This document shows, in pieces, positions 42,234 to 51,724 of a DNA stretch of 64,000 bases. Position 1 is the stretch's first letter; each line of letters starts with the position of its first letter. The stretch is from positions 1-64,000 of the forward strand of contig NZ_JADPRT010000010.1 in assembly GCF_015690355.1 (NCBI RefSeq), given 5' to 3'. A program made the position numbers and the translations under genes. The notes beneath the pieces are model-generated. The model saw nothing but the letters and a program-made list of their open reading frames with translations, searched no databases and was not told where the DNA came from. The DNA is from Streptacidiphilus fuscans (GTDB lineage Bacteria > Actinomycetota > Actinomycetes > Streptomycetales > Streptomycetaceae).

Positions 42234-43244
42234 GGACGCACCCGCGCCCCCACCCCCGCCCGCACCTGTTCCCGCTCCCGTTCCCACTCCGCCCGAAGCG
42301 CGTCGGCGTCGGTCGCGGCCCTCGACCACGAAGGCGAGGGCCAGCAGCACGAGGCCGAGCAGCGGCAGGCCCCAGGGCAGGTAGGTGCTGAGCATGAGCA
42401 CCAGCGTCCGCTCGTTCTTCACCAACGTCAGCGTGGCGGCCTGGTAGTCGGGGCGGATCTTCACGTCGCCCTGGAAGATCGTCACCGGCGCGTGGTGGGC
42501 CGAGGCGGGGAAGCGCAGCTGCTCGTCGTGGATCTCCTCGCCGTTGACCGGCGCCCCGGTGACCGGGTCGACCCAGAACTTGCGGACCGTGGTGTACCAG
42601 CGCTGGTAGCCGAGGGCGGCGATCTGCGCGGGCGTGATCGCCACGTTGGCCGGCATGGTCTTGGGGAAAGGGACCTGCGTCCACGGAATCGTCTGTTCGA
42701 AGTAGTAGACGGTCAGCCCGCCGACGTTCTCGGTCCCCTTGTAGTGGATCGGCGCGGAGGTCCGGGTCTGCTCGTCGAAGTACTGGTAGTCGTGCGGCTG
42801 GGTGTTGAACGGGAACTTGTACTCGACGCCGACCCTGCTGACGGCGTTGCCGTCGACGCTCTCGCCGCAGCAGTGCACCGGGTCCTGGGTGTGCGCGTCG
42901 AAGGTGTAGACCTCGGGGATGACGGAGAGGCGTTTGCCGTCATTGCCGAGGATGTAGGACAGGGTGTCCCAGACCACCACGCTCTTACCCGTGCGCTGCT
43001 TCTCGGCCTGGGCCGCGGCGGCGTCGCCCTTGAGGGTCTGGATGATGGTCACGGTCTGGTGCGGCACCGAGGTCAGCGTCGCGTAGTCGATCAGCGTCGC
43101 GTCCTTCGCCTGCAGCACCACGACCTGGTACTGGTTGTCGGGTACGGCGACGACGCGCGGATAGACCCAGACTTTCATCATCACGCCGAGGACCGAGACG
43201 AAGGCCGCCAGCGCGACGAGCAGCAGGCCGATACGGTGCCGCAT
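42150..43244 (-). CDS. PorA/DUF3068 family membrane protein
   Basis: 364 residues from ATG 43244, immediately before the hydrophobic IGLLLVALAAFVSVLGVM signal or anchor. A large extracytoplasmic domain follows (YEYKFPFNTQ-like strands, PVHCCGESVDGNAVSR), then a C-terminal anchor (LPWGLPLLGLVLLALAFVVE) and a Gly/Ala-rich tail. This fits the actinobacterial DUF3068 family, which I recall is now annotated as PorA-like. The tail overlaps the methyltransferase gene by 84 bp. The small membrane gene 29 bp upstream is probably in the same operon. Confidence 0.8.
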   Translation of the reverse strand: MRHRIGLLLVALAAFVSVLGVMMKVWVYPRVVAVPDNQYQVVVLQAKDATLIDYATLTSVPHQTVTIIQTLKGDAAAAQAEKQRTGKSVVVWDTLSYILGNDGKRLSVIPEVYTFDAHTQDPVHCCGESVDGNAVSRVGVEYKFPFNTQPHDYQYFDEQTRTSAPIHYKGTENVGGLTVYYFEQTIPWTQVPFPKTMPANVAITPAQIAALGYQRWYTTVRKFWVDPVTGAPVNGEEIHDEQLRFPASAHHAPVTIFQGDVKIRPDYQAATLTLVKNERTLVLMLSTYLPWGLPLLGLVLLALAFVVEGRDRRRRASGGVGTGAGTGAGGGGGAGASSGVVADADEDRGPRDVPSAQGAPPAPL

Positions 43245-43273
43245 CCTGGAACCACTCCTTCGCCGTCGGGCCG

Positions 43274-43408
43274 TCAGGGGTGCGCCGGAGCGCTGGACAT
43301 CAGCGGCTTGGCCGTGGTCGGGCCGTTCTGGTCGGCCAACGGCACGGCGAGGAAGGCCACCACCAACGCGAGCACGGCTCCCACCACCGCCGCGATCAGC
43401 GCACGCAT
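43274..43408 (-). CDS. 44-residue membrane peptide (SPW_0924-like)
   Basis: One hydrophobic helix (LIAAVVGAVLALVVAFLAVP) follows the start MRA, then a short tail ending KPLMSSAPAHP. GGAGGG lies about 7 nt before ATG 43408, a good ribosome binding site. It resembles, from memory, the tiny actinobacterial membrane proteins annotated SPW_0924. It lies 29 bp upstream of the PorA-like gene and should be co-expressed with it. Confidence 0.75.
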   Translation of the reverse strand: MRALIAAVVGAVLALVVAFLAVPLADQNGPTTAKPLMSSAPAHP

Positions 43409-43480
43409 GCCCCGCTCCCTCCGCCGCTGTCCCGGGGTACTCCGGACAGGAGCGCACCGTAGCGCCGCACGCGGGAAATG

Positions 43481-43492
43481 AGAACAGGTTCT
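43481..43492 (-). promoter_or_regulatory. AGAAC-N2-GTTCT operator-like dyad
   Basis: AGAACAGGTTCT is a perfect dyad with 5-bp arms, 73 bp before the 44-residue gene. On the minus strand it reads TAGAACCTGTTCTC, which fits 13 of 14 positions of TNNAACNNGTTNNA, the KstR/TetR operator consensus for lipid and steroid genes. Confidence 0.45.
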
Positions 43493-43608
43493 ACCGGACC
43501 GACGCAGCACAGCGCGGCAGGACCGGCCTCACATTGGTTGCCTGCCGCACTGTTTGACGTGGCGTCAGCTGTGCGTGTTCAGATGCGCATGTCTCAGCTG
43601 TCCGCGCC

Positions 43609-46356
43609 TCAGTGGCCCGCGTCCTCCCAGTTCGCGCCCGCGCCGACGGAGACGTCCAGCGGAGCGCGGAGCGGGTACGCGCCGGCCATCTCGCGGCGGA
43701 CCAGCTCCTCGACGCGCTGCCGCTCGCCGGGGGCGACCTCGAGCACGATTTCGTCGTGGACCTGAAGCAGCATCCGCGAGGCCAGCTCCGCCTCGCGCAT
43801 CGCGGCGTCGACCTTGAGCATGGCGATCTTGACGATGTCCGCCGCCGAGCCCTGGATCGGGGCGTTGAGCGCCATCCGCTCGGCCATCTCGCGGCGCTGG
43901 CGGTTGTCGCTGGTGAGGTCCGGCAGGTAGCGGCGGCGGCCGAGCAGGGTCTCGGTGTAGCCGGTGCCGCGGGCCTCCTCGACGACGCGCTGCAGGTAGT
44001 CGCGGACGCCGCCGAAGCGCTCGAAGTAGGTGTCCATCAGGCGGCGCGCCTCAGCGGTCTCGATGTCGAGCTGCTGGGAGAGGCCGAAGGCCGAGAGACC
44101 GTACGCCAGGCCGTAGGACATCGCCTTGACCTTGCGGCGCATCTCCGCGTCGACCGAGCCGGGCTCGACGTCGAAGACGTAGGAGCCGACCGTGGTGTGC
44201 AGGTCCTCGCCGGAGGCGAAGGCGGCCAACAGGCCCTCGTCCTCGGAGAGATGGGCCATCACCCGGAGCTCGATCTGGCTGTAGTCGGCCGTCAGCAGCG
44301 TCTCGTAGCCCTCGCCGACCACGAAGGCGCGGCGAATCATCCGGCCCTCCTCGGTGCGGACTGGGATGTTCTGCAGGTTCGGGTCCGTCGACGACAGTCT
44401 GCCCGTCGCGGCGACCATCTGGTTGAAGGTGGTGTGGATCCGGCCGTCCGCAGCGACGGTCTTGATGAGGCCCTCGACGGTGCTGCGCAGCCGCGTCTGG
44501 TCGCGGTGGCGCAGCAGGATGACGGGCAGCTCGTGCTCGGTCTGGCCGGCCAGCCAGGTGAGCGCGTCGGCGTCAGTGGTCCAACCCGTCTTGATCTTCT
44601 TGGTCTTGGGCAGACCCAACTCGTTGAAGAGGATCTCCTGGAGCTGCTTGGGCGAGCCGAGGTTGAACTCGTGGCCCACCGCGTGGTGGGCCTCCTTGAC
44701 CGCCTGCTGGACGGCCGCGCCGAACTGGATCTCCAGCTGGCCCAGCCACTCGCGGTCGGCGGCGATGCCGACGCGCTCCATCCGGGCCAGCAGCTCGGCG
44801 ACGGGCAGTTCGAGGTCGCGCATCAGGGCCAGGGCGTTGTCCTTGGCCAGGCGGGTCTCGAAGAGCTCGGCGAGGTCGAGCACCGTGCGGGCCTGGACCA
44901 TCAGCAACTCCGCTGCGGCGGCGGCCTGGTCGTCCTCGGAGGCCTCGTCGCCGAAGGCCAGCTGGCCGCTGTCGGCCGCGGCGCTGGAGCCGAGCGTGCG
45001 GCCCAGGTACTCCTCGGCGAGGACGTCGAGGCCGAAAGTGCGCCGGCCGGGCTTCTCCAGGTAGGCGGCCAGGGCGCTGTCCCCCTCGATGCCCTCGATG
45101 TGCCAGCCGTGTTCGGCGAAGGCGCGCTGGACCTGCTTGGCGACGTGCAGCGCCTTGGGCCGGGTGGCGTCGGCGAGCCAGGCGGCGAAGGCCTGCTCGT
45201 CGGCCTCGGCGAGCGAGGTCGGGTCCAGCCAGGCGGCCGGGCCGTCGGGGACGGCGAGGCCGACGGCGGTGACGTGGCCCTCTCCCAACGACCAGGTGTA
45301 GTCGGCGGCGAGGCCGACCCGGCCCTCGGCGGCGTGCTCGGCCAGCCAGGCGGCGACCGAGCCGGGCTCGGTGAGCAGCGTGCCGTGGATGTCGACGCCG
45401 GGACCGGAGACCGAGGCGGCCTCGGCCGCGTCCGTGCCCGCGCCCGGGTCGGCGGCGAAGAGCCGGTCGCGCAGCTGCTGGTTGCGGAACTCCAGGGTGT
45501 CGAGCAGCAGCGTCGTGGCCGGGACGTCGTAGGGCTGCCGGGCCAGGTCGCCGACGGCAAGCGGCAGCTCGACGTCGCGGATCAGCTCGGTGAGCTCGCG
45601 GTTGAGCTTGACGTCGTCGAGACCGGCGCGCAGCTTCTCGCCGATCTTGCCCTTGACCTCCTCGGCGTGGGCGACCAGTTCGGCGAAGGAGCCGTACAGG
45701 TTGATCCACTTGGCGGCGGTCTTCTCGCCGACGCCGGGGATGCCCGGGAGGTTGTCCGACGGGTCGCCGCGCAGCGCGGCGAGGTCCGGGTACTGGGCGG
45801 GGGTGACGCCGTACTTCTCGAAGACCTTCTCGGGGGTGTACCGGGTGAACTCGGAGACGCCCTTTGTCGGGTAGAGGACGGTGACGTTGTCGTTGACGAG
45901 CTGGAGCGAATCGCGGTCGCCGGTGAGGATCAGCACCTCGTAGCCCTCGGCCCCGGCGGCGGTGGCCAGGGTGGCGATGATGTCGTCGGCCTCGTACTCG
46001 GGCGAGCGCAGATGCGGCACCTTCATCGCGTCGAGCAGCTCGGAGACCAGCTCGACCTGGCCGCGGAAGCCCTCCGGCGAGGCGGAGCGGTTGGCCTTGT
46101 ACTCGGGGTAGATGCCGGCCCGGAAGGTCTTGCGGGAGACGTCGAAGGCCACCGCGAAGTGGGTGGGCGCCTCGTCGCGCAGGATGTTGGCCAGCATCGA
46201 CGTGAAGCCGTAGACCGCGTTGGTCGACTGGCCCGTAACGGTCGAGAAGTTCTCCTCGGGCAGGGCGTAGAAGGCGCGGTACGCCATGGAGTGGCCGTCC
46301 ATGAGCAGCAGCCGGCCCTTGCTGCCGCTGCCCGTGCCCGTCGTACTGCCTGCCAT
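43609..46356 (-). CDS. polA: DNA polymerase I
   Basis: 915 residues. An N-terminal 5' nuclease domain (residues about 10-310, with LLLMDGHSMAYRAFYA, EADDIIATLA and GDPSDNLPGIPGVGEKTAAK) is followed by a proofreading-like domain and a polymerase domain (about 540-915). Motif A is LLTADYSQIELRVMAHLSED, motif B RRKVKAMSYGLAYGLSAFGL, motif C LQVHDEIVLEV, all intact. The proofreading domain lacks the Asp-x-Glu exonuclease motif (VGLAADYTWS here), the usual state in actinobacteria. ATG 46356 was chosen by alignment to the family start. Confidence 0.97.
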   Translation of the reverse strand: MAGSTTGTGSGSKGRLLLMDGHSMAYRAFYALPEENFSTVTGQSTNAVYGFTSMLANILRDEAPTHFAVAFDVSRKTFRAGIYPEYKANRSASPEGFRGQVELVSELLDAMKVPHLRSPEYEADDIIATLATAAGAEGYEVLILTGDRDSLQLVNDNVTVLYPTKGVSEFTRYTPEKVFEKYGVTPAQYPDLAALRGDPSDNLPGIPGVGEKTAAKWINLYGSFAELVAHAEEVKGKIGEKLRAGLDDVKLNRELTELIRDVELPLAVGDLARQPYDVPATTLLLDTLEFRNQQLRDRLFAADPGAGTDAAEAASVSGPGVDIHGTLLTEPGSVAAWLAEHAAEGRVGLAADYTWSLGEGHVTAVGLAVPDGPAAWLDPTSLAEADEQAFAAWLADATRPKALHVAKQVQRAFAEHGWHIEGIEGDSALAAYLEKPGRRTFGLDVLAEEYLGRTLGSSAAADSGQLAFGDEASEDDQAAAAAELLMVQARTVLDLAELFETRLAKDNALALMRDLELPVAELLARMERVGIAADREWLGQLEIQFGAAVQQAVKEAHHAVGHEFNLGSPKQLQEILFNELGLPKTKKIKTGWTTDADALTWLAGQTEHELPVILLRHRDQTRLRSTVEGLIKTVAADGRIHTTFNQMVAATGRLSSTDPNLQNIPVRTEEGRMIRRAFVVGEGYETLLTADYSQIELRVMAHLSEDEGLLAAFASGEDLHTTVGSYVFDVEPGSVDAEMRRKVKAMSYGLAYGLSAFGLSQQLDIETAEARRLMDTYFERFGGVRDYLQRVVEEARGTGYTETLLGRRRYLPDLTSDNRQRREMAERMALNAPIQGSAADIVKIAMLKVDAAMREAELASRMLLQVHDEIVLEVAPGERQRVEELVRREMAGAYPLRAPLDVSVGAGANWEDAGH

Positions 46357-46601
46357 TGACTGCCACCCGCCACTCTGCCGACTGCTGTGCTTACGGGACG
46401 AAATCCTATGGCCCGCCACCGACAGTCGGCACGGAGCGACAGGCCCGCGCGGCCACGCGGCCCGCACCGCCGCAGGCCCACGCCGCCATGGCCGCCCCGG
46501 CGTCGTACGATCGCACCGGATCACCCGGACCGCACAGCAACCCCGAGCGTCCGGGCACGGCATCCGCACGACAGCGGCACGACGACGGCGTCAGGAGCAA
46601 C

Positions 46602-47102
46602 ATGTCCGACCAGACCCCCGCGAGCACCGGCACCCACGCCACCCCCGAGAGCGGCGAGCCCGGCATCAAGCTCAACGTGCCGCAGGACGTGCTCGACCAC
46701 TTCGCCAAGCTGGGCGTCACCGCCGACACCTTCTCCGGTGGGCACCTCGGCGAGAAGATGGGGATCCGGATCGTCGAGGCGTCGCCGGAGCGCGTCGTCG
46801 GCACCATGCCCGTCGAGGGCAACCAGCAGCCGTACGGCCTGCTGCACGGCGGCGCGTCCGCCGCGCTCGCCGAGACCATCGGCTCGGTCGGCGCGATGCT
46901 GCACGCGGGCCCGGGACGCTACGCCGTCGGCGTCGACCTCAACGCCACCCACCACCGCTCGGCCACCTCCGGACTGGTCACCGGCGTGGCGACAGCGGTC
47001 TTCCGCGGCCGGACCGCGGCCACCTACGAGATCGCCATCACGGACGACCAGGGCCGCCGGATCACCAGCTGCCGTCTCACCTGCATGCTGCGCGACATCT
47101 GA
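46602..47102 (+). CDS. PaaI-type hotdog thioesterase
   Basis: 166 residues. A hotdog-fold thioesterase domain begins after a variable N-terminus. The active motif is PYGLLHGGASAALAETIGSV, with HGG-x(n)-E acidic residues as in PaaI and 4-hydroxybenzoyl-CoA thioesterases. AGGAG precedes ATG 46602. It is divergent from polA and ends at a strong terminator, so it is monocistronic. Its acyl-CoA substrate is unknown. Confidence 0.9.
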   Translation: MSDQTPASTGTHATPESGEPGIKLNVPQDVLDHFAKLGVTADTFSGGHLGEKMGIRIVEASPERVVGTMPVEGNQQPYGLLHGGASAALAETIGSVGAMLHAGPGRYAVGVDLNATHHRSATSGLVTGVATAVFRGRTAATYEIAITDDQGRRITSCRLTCMLRDI

Positions 47103-47134
47103 CCACATCCGGCCATCTGACTACACGTCAGACC

Positions 47135-47166
47135 AGGACGCTCCTCTCGACCGAGAGGGGCGTCCT
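47135..47166 (+). terminator. Rho-independent terminator after the thioesterase gene
   Basis: AGGACGCTCCTCTCG pairs with CGAGAGGGGCGTCCT with one G-T wobble and is followed by TTGTTTTT, a T-tract unusual for this GC-rich sequence. Confidence 0.85.
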
Positions 47167-47363
47167 TGTTTTTGACGGTCACTCAACTCACACTCGACCC
47201 GCACCCGCCCGCCCCTCTCATACGGGCCCCAAAATCCTTACGGGATATGACTTTTCGCAATCCAGGGGCAATAAGGGACCCCACAGCACGAACCGCGGAG
47301 TCTCAAATCTTGCTCAGGTGATAACAACAGGATCACATCGCTTTCGTACTGCTCCCTGCCGGG

Positions 47364-47378
47364 TAGGACGGCGTCCTA
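47364..47378 (+). promoter_or_regulatory. Palindrome upstream of livK
   Basis: TAGGACGGCGTCCTA: two perfect 7-bp arms around one central base, 86 bp before the livK start. It may be an operator for nitrogen or branched-chain amino acid control, or overlap the -10 region (CCTAAA). Confidence 0.4.
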
Positions 47379-47463
47379 AAGTCGCCGCCAGTCACCGCGC
47401 CGTCGGTACGTCAGGTCGGGGCCTTCGCGCGGTTCGACCCTCGCAACAGAGGAAAGGACTCAC

Positions 47464-48702
47464 GTGCGTAACCGTTCTCTGCTCGCCCTCACCGCCATCG
47501 CGGCCACCGGCGCGCTCACCCTCACCGCCTGCGGATCCCGCGCCGGCTCCGGTTCCACCAGCGGCTCCAGCAGCTCCTCGGGGACCACCGTCACCATCGG
47601 GGTCGACGCCCCGCTGACCGGTCCCCTGTCCGCACTGGGTCTCGGCATCAAGGACTCGGTGGACCTCGCCGTCAACACGGCCAACAAGAACAACGAGGTC
47701 CCGGGCGTCACCTTCAAGATCGAGGCGGAGGACGACAAGGCCTCGCCGCAGCAGGGGCAGCAGAACGCCACCACCCTGGTCGCCGACAACACCGTCGCCG
47801 GCGTCGTCGGCCCGCTCAACTCCGGTGTGGCCGTGTCGATGCAGAAGATCTTCGACGAGGCCAACCTGGTCGAGGTCTCCCCGGCCAACACCAACCCGTC
47901 GCTGACCCAGGGTCCGAACTGGCAGAGCGGCCAGAAGGCGCGCCAGTTCAAGTCCTACTTCCGGACCGCCACCACCGACGCGATCCAGGGCCCGTTCGCC
48001 GCCGAGTTCGCCTACAGCACCCTGGCCAAGAAGAAGGTCTTCCTGGTCGACAACAAGCTGACCTACGGCGTCGGCCTGGCCGGCACCTTCAAGGACGAGT
48101 TCACCAAGCTCGGCGGCACCGTCGTCGGGCAGGACCACGTCACCAGCGGCGCGAGCGACTACTCCTCCACCGTGACCGCGATCAAGTCCTCCGGCGCCGA
48201 CTTCGTCTACTTCGGCGGCGAGTACCCCGACGGCGCCCCGCTGAGCAAGCAGCTCAAGGCGGCCGGCGACAACATCCCGGTCATCGGCGGCGACGGCCTG
48301 TACGACCCGACCTACATCAAGCTGGCCGGCGCCGCGGCCAACGGCGACTACGCCACCTCCGTCGGCGCGCCGGTGGAGTCGCTGCCGTCCGCCACCCAGT
48401 TCGTCGCCAACTACAAGGCCGCGGGCTACGCCGACCCGTACGCCGCGTACGGCGGCTACTCGTACGACTCCGCCTGGGCGATCATCGAGGCCGTCAAGGC
48501 CGTGGTGAACAACAACAGCGGCAAGCTGCCGTCCAACCCGCGCCAGGCGATCGAGGCGGCCATGTCCTCGGTCAGCTTCGCCGGTGTCACCGGCCAGGTC
48601 TCCTTCGACCAGTACGGCGACGCCACCAACAAGCAGCTGACCGTCTACGGCGTCAAGAACGGCCAGTGGACCACCGTCAAGACCGGCACCTTCGCCGGCT
48701 GA
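47464..48702 (+). CDS. livK: Branched-chain amino acid ABC transporter binding lipoprotein
   Basis: 412 residues, GTG start after AGGAAAGGA. The signal peptide ends in lipobox LTAC, giving a lipid-anchored extracytoplasmic protein. The body is a Leu/Ile/Val-binding protein (periplasmic binding protein type I): VTIGVDAPLTGPLSALG, GVVGPLNSGVAVSMQKIFDE and DFVYFGGEYPDGAPL are typical. It captures Leu, Ile or Val for LivHMGF. A hairpin after the gene probably limits read-through to the permease genes. Confidence 0.93.
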   Translation: MRNRSLLALTAIAATGALTLTACGSRAGSGSTSGSSSSSGTTVTIGVDAPLTGPLSALGLGIKDSVDLAVNTANKNNEVPGVTFKIEAEDDKASPQQGQQNATTLVADNTVAGVVGPLNSGVAVSMQKIFDEANLVEVSPANTNPSLTQGPNWQSGQKARQFKSYFRTATTDAIQGPFAAEFAYSTLAKKKVFLVDNKLTYGVGLAGTFKDEFTKLGGTVVGQDHVTSGASDYSSTVTAIKSSGADFVYFGGEYPDGAPLSKQLKAAGDNIPVIGGDGLYDPTYIKLAGAAANGDYATSVGAPVESLPSATQFVANYKAAGYADPYAAYGGYSYDSAWAIIEAVKAVVNNNSGKLPSNPRQAIEAAMSSVSFAGVTGQVSFDQYGDATNKQLTVYGVKNGQWTTVKTGTFAG

Positions 48703-48736
48703 CGGCTGAACCTCCGCACCACCTCGTAAGGCCTGC

Positions 48737-48771
48737 CAGGCGGGGGCGCAGCACCGTTGCGCCCCCGCCTG
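48737..48771 (+). terminator. Hairpin between livK and livH
   Basis: CAGGCGGGGGCGCA pairs perfectly (14 bp) with TGCGCCCCCGCCTG around a 7-nt loop. It probably attenuates expression so that the binding protein exceeds the permeases. Confidence 0.75.
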
Positions 48772-48805
48772 TTCCATATCCACAGCAAAGCAACGGAGGC
48801 CTGCG

Positions 48806-49732
<927 letters not shown>

Positions 49733-49739
49733 GCGCACC

Positions 49740-51719
49740 ATGACCGATACCCAGACCATCCCCGCCTCCCCCGCCGAGCCCTCCGGCACCGCCCCGGACA
49801 CCGGACGGGCCGGGCTCCGCCCCGCGATCCCCATGCCCCAGGCCCTCGCCCACGGGCTCACCATCGGCGGCGGCGTACTCACCGCCGTCTCCGCCTACCT
49901 CTCCTGGACCTACAGTTCGCAGTTCCCCGGCGACCTCACCGTCAGCGGCTACCCCGGCGGACTGCAGTGGCTCACCTTCACCGCCGGGCTGCTCACCGCC
50001 GTCTTCGGGGTCCTCGCGGCGCTGCCCCGGCACCGGTTCCGCCCGCTGCCACCCGGCAACACCGCCGGAGCGGCGCTCCTCTCGGCCGTGGGCGGACTCG
50101 CCGTCACCTGGTTCACCCTGATCGCCATCGCCGTCGAACTGAACGGACTGGTCAACCTCACCACCGGCGGCTGGGTCGCGGGCGTCGCCAGCCTGCTCGC
50201 CCTGCTCGGCGGCCTGGGACTGACCCGCTCGGCCACCTCCACACGCTGCGCCCCGACCCGGCAGGAGTGGCTGCAGACCCTCTACGCGGGCGGCGGCCTG
50301 CTCGTCCTCGGCCTGCTGCTCAAGGCCGCGGGCAGCGGCGCGGCCGGGCTCACCATGGCCGGCGGCGGCCTGGTCGTCATCGTCCGCCTGGTCACCGTGG
50401 TAACCCGATACGTCGGCCCCACACCGGAGTTGGGCAAGGGCAAGATCCTGCCGCGCTGGGCCGACATCCTGCTGATCGTCCTCGTGCTCGCCGTCGGCCT
50501 GGAGATCTTCGCCTACGGCGTCGACACGCCCTACTGGCAGCTCTTCGTCGGCTTCCTCACCGTGCTCTGCTTCGGCCTCTGGGCCGTCTCCCAGGCCGGA
50601 CTGGTCCGGCGCATCGGCGAGGTCTTCGACCGCAACCGCGCCCTGGCCGCCGTCGGCGGCTTCGTGGCGGCCGGCGCGTTCGTCTTCGTCCAGCAGAGCG
50701 ACGCCGACGCCACCCTCGGCGTCAACCTGCTGATCTTCGCCGCCACCGCCCTCGGCCTCAACGTCGTCGTCGGCCTGGCCGGACTGCTCGACCTCGGGTA
50801 CGTCGCCTTCCTCGGGGTCGGCGCCTACGCCGCAGCGCTGGTCTCCGGCGCGGTCACCTCGTCCGTCCACGTCACCTTCCCGTTCTGGGCGGCGGCGCTG
50901 ACCGGTGCGGCGGTCTCCGGCTTCTTCGGCGTCCTGCTCGGAGCGCCGACGCTGCGCGTCCGCGGCGACTACCTCGCCATCGTGACGCTCGGCTTCGGAG
51001 AGATCTTCCGGATCGTGGTGTCCAACCTCGACGGCGTCTCCGGCCCCAACGTCACCGGCGGCCCCAACGGCATCGTCAACATCCCCGACCTGAGCATCTT
51101 CGGCTTCAACCTCGGCAACCCGCACACCATCCTGGGCGCTACCATCGGCCGGTTCGCCAACTACTTCCTGCTGATGCTGATCATCATGGCCGTCATCATG
51201 CTGGTCTTCAGCCGCGCCGCCGACTCCAGGATCGGCCGCGCCTGGGTCGCCATCCGCGAGGACGAGACCGCCGCAACGGCCATGGGAATCAACGGATTCC
51301 GCTTCAAGCTGCTGGCCTTCGCCCTCGGCGCGACCCTGGCCGGACTCGCCGGAACCGTGATGGCCCACGTCAACTTCTCCGTGGTGCCCGACCCGTTCGT
51401 CTTCTCCGGACCAGTACCGCCCAACTCCGCGTTCCTGCTCGCCGCCGTCGTCATCGGCGGCATGGGCACCGTCTCCGGCCCGATCGTCGGCGCGACGCTC
51501 TTCTACCTGCTCCAGGCCAAGCTGGCCTTCCTGCAGAGCAACGAGCTGCTGATCTTCGGCGTGGCGCTCATCGTCTTCATGCGCCTGCGCCCGGAGGGCA
51601 TCATCGCCAGCCGCCGTCGCCAACTGGAGTTCCACGAGGCCGCGGAGACCGCCGGCGGCGCCGGCACCGGCGCCACAGGATCCGGTGGATCCGCCGAACT
51701 CAGCACCGCAGGGGCGTGA
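49740..51719 (+). CDS. livM: Branched-chain amino acid ABC permease LivM with long N-terminal extension
   Basis: 659 residues, against about 320-430 for a typical LivM. The canonical domain begins near residue 320 (AATALGLNVVVGLAGLLDLG) and contains GRAWVAIREDETAATAMGIN, the ATPase-contact loop, and GGMGTVSGPIVGA. The first 320 residues hold about eight more hydrophobic segments (HGLTIGGGVLTAVSAYLSW is the first) with no match I know. Streptomyces LivM proteins often have such an extension, as I recall. The start is ATG 49740. Confidence 0.93.
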   Translation: MTDTQTIPASPAEPSGTAPDTGRAGLRPAIPMPQALAHGLTIGGGVLTAVSAYLSWTYSSQFPGDLTVSGYPGGLQWLTFTAGLLTAVFGVLAALPRHRFRPLPPGNTAGAALLSAVGGLAVTWFTLIAIAVELNGLVNLTTGGWVAGVASLLALLGGLGLTRSATSTRCAPTRQEWLQTLYAGGGLLVLGLLLKAAGSGAAGLTMAGGGLVVIVRLVTVVTRYVGPTPELGKGKILPRWADILLIVLVLAVGLEIFAYGVDTPYWQLFVGFLTVLCFGLWAVSQAGLVRRIGEVFDRNRALAAVGGFVAAGAFVFVQQSDADATLGVNLLIFAATALGLNVVVGLAGLLDLGYVAFLGVGAYAAALVSGAVTSSVHVTFPFWAAALTGAAVSGFFGVLLGAPTLRVRGDYLAIVTLGFGEIFRIVVSNLDGVSGPNVTGGPNGIVNIPDLSIFGFNLGNPHTILGATIGRFANYFLLMLIIMAVIMLVFSRAADSRIGRAWVAIREDETAATAMGINGFRFKLLAFALGATLAGLAGTVMAHVNFSVVPDPFVFSGPVPPNSAFLLAAVVIGGMGTVSGPIVGATLFYLLQAKLAFLQSNELLIFGVALIVFMRLRPEGIIASRRRQLEFHEAAETAGGAGTGATGSGGSAELSTAGA

Positions 51720-51724
51720 ACAGC

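Larger units (their letters stand above)
47103..47463. other. 361-bp intergenic region before livK
   Basis: It holds a terminator for the thioesterase (47135-47166) and, in the less GC-rich stretch 47240-47400, the probable promoter region of the liv operon, including a 15-bp palindrome at 47364-47378. I see no gene; a 24-codon frame at 47247 has no ribosome binding site. Confidence 0.6.

Noticed and set aside
43612..46359. A frame of 915 codons on the plus strand opposite polA
   Set aside because: The Pol I motifs on the other strand are complete, and the plus frame is Gly/Val/Gln-rich without a domain.
47247..47321. 24-codon frame before livK ending Gln-Ile-Leu-Leu-Arg, considered as a branched-chain leader peptide
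   Set aside because: No ribosome binding site, codons atypical of the genome (AGG, ATA, TTT), and the Ile/Leu run is too short.
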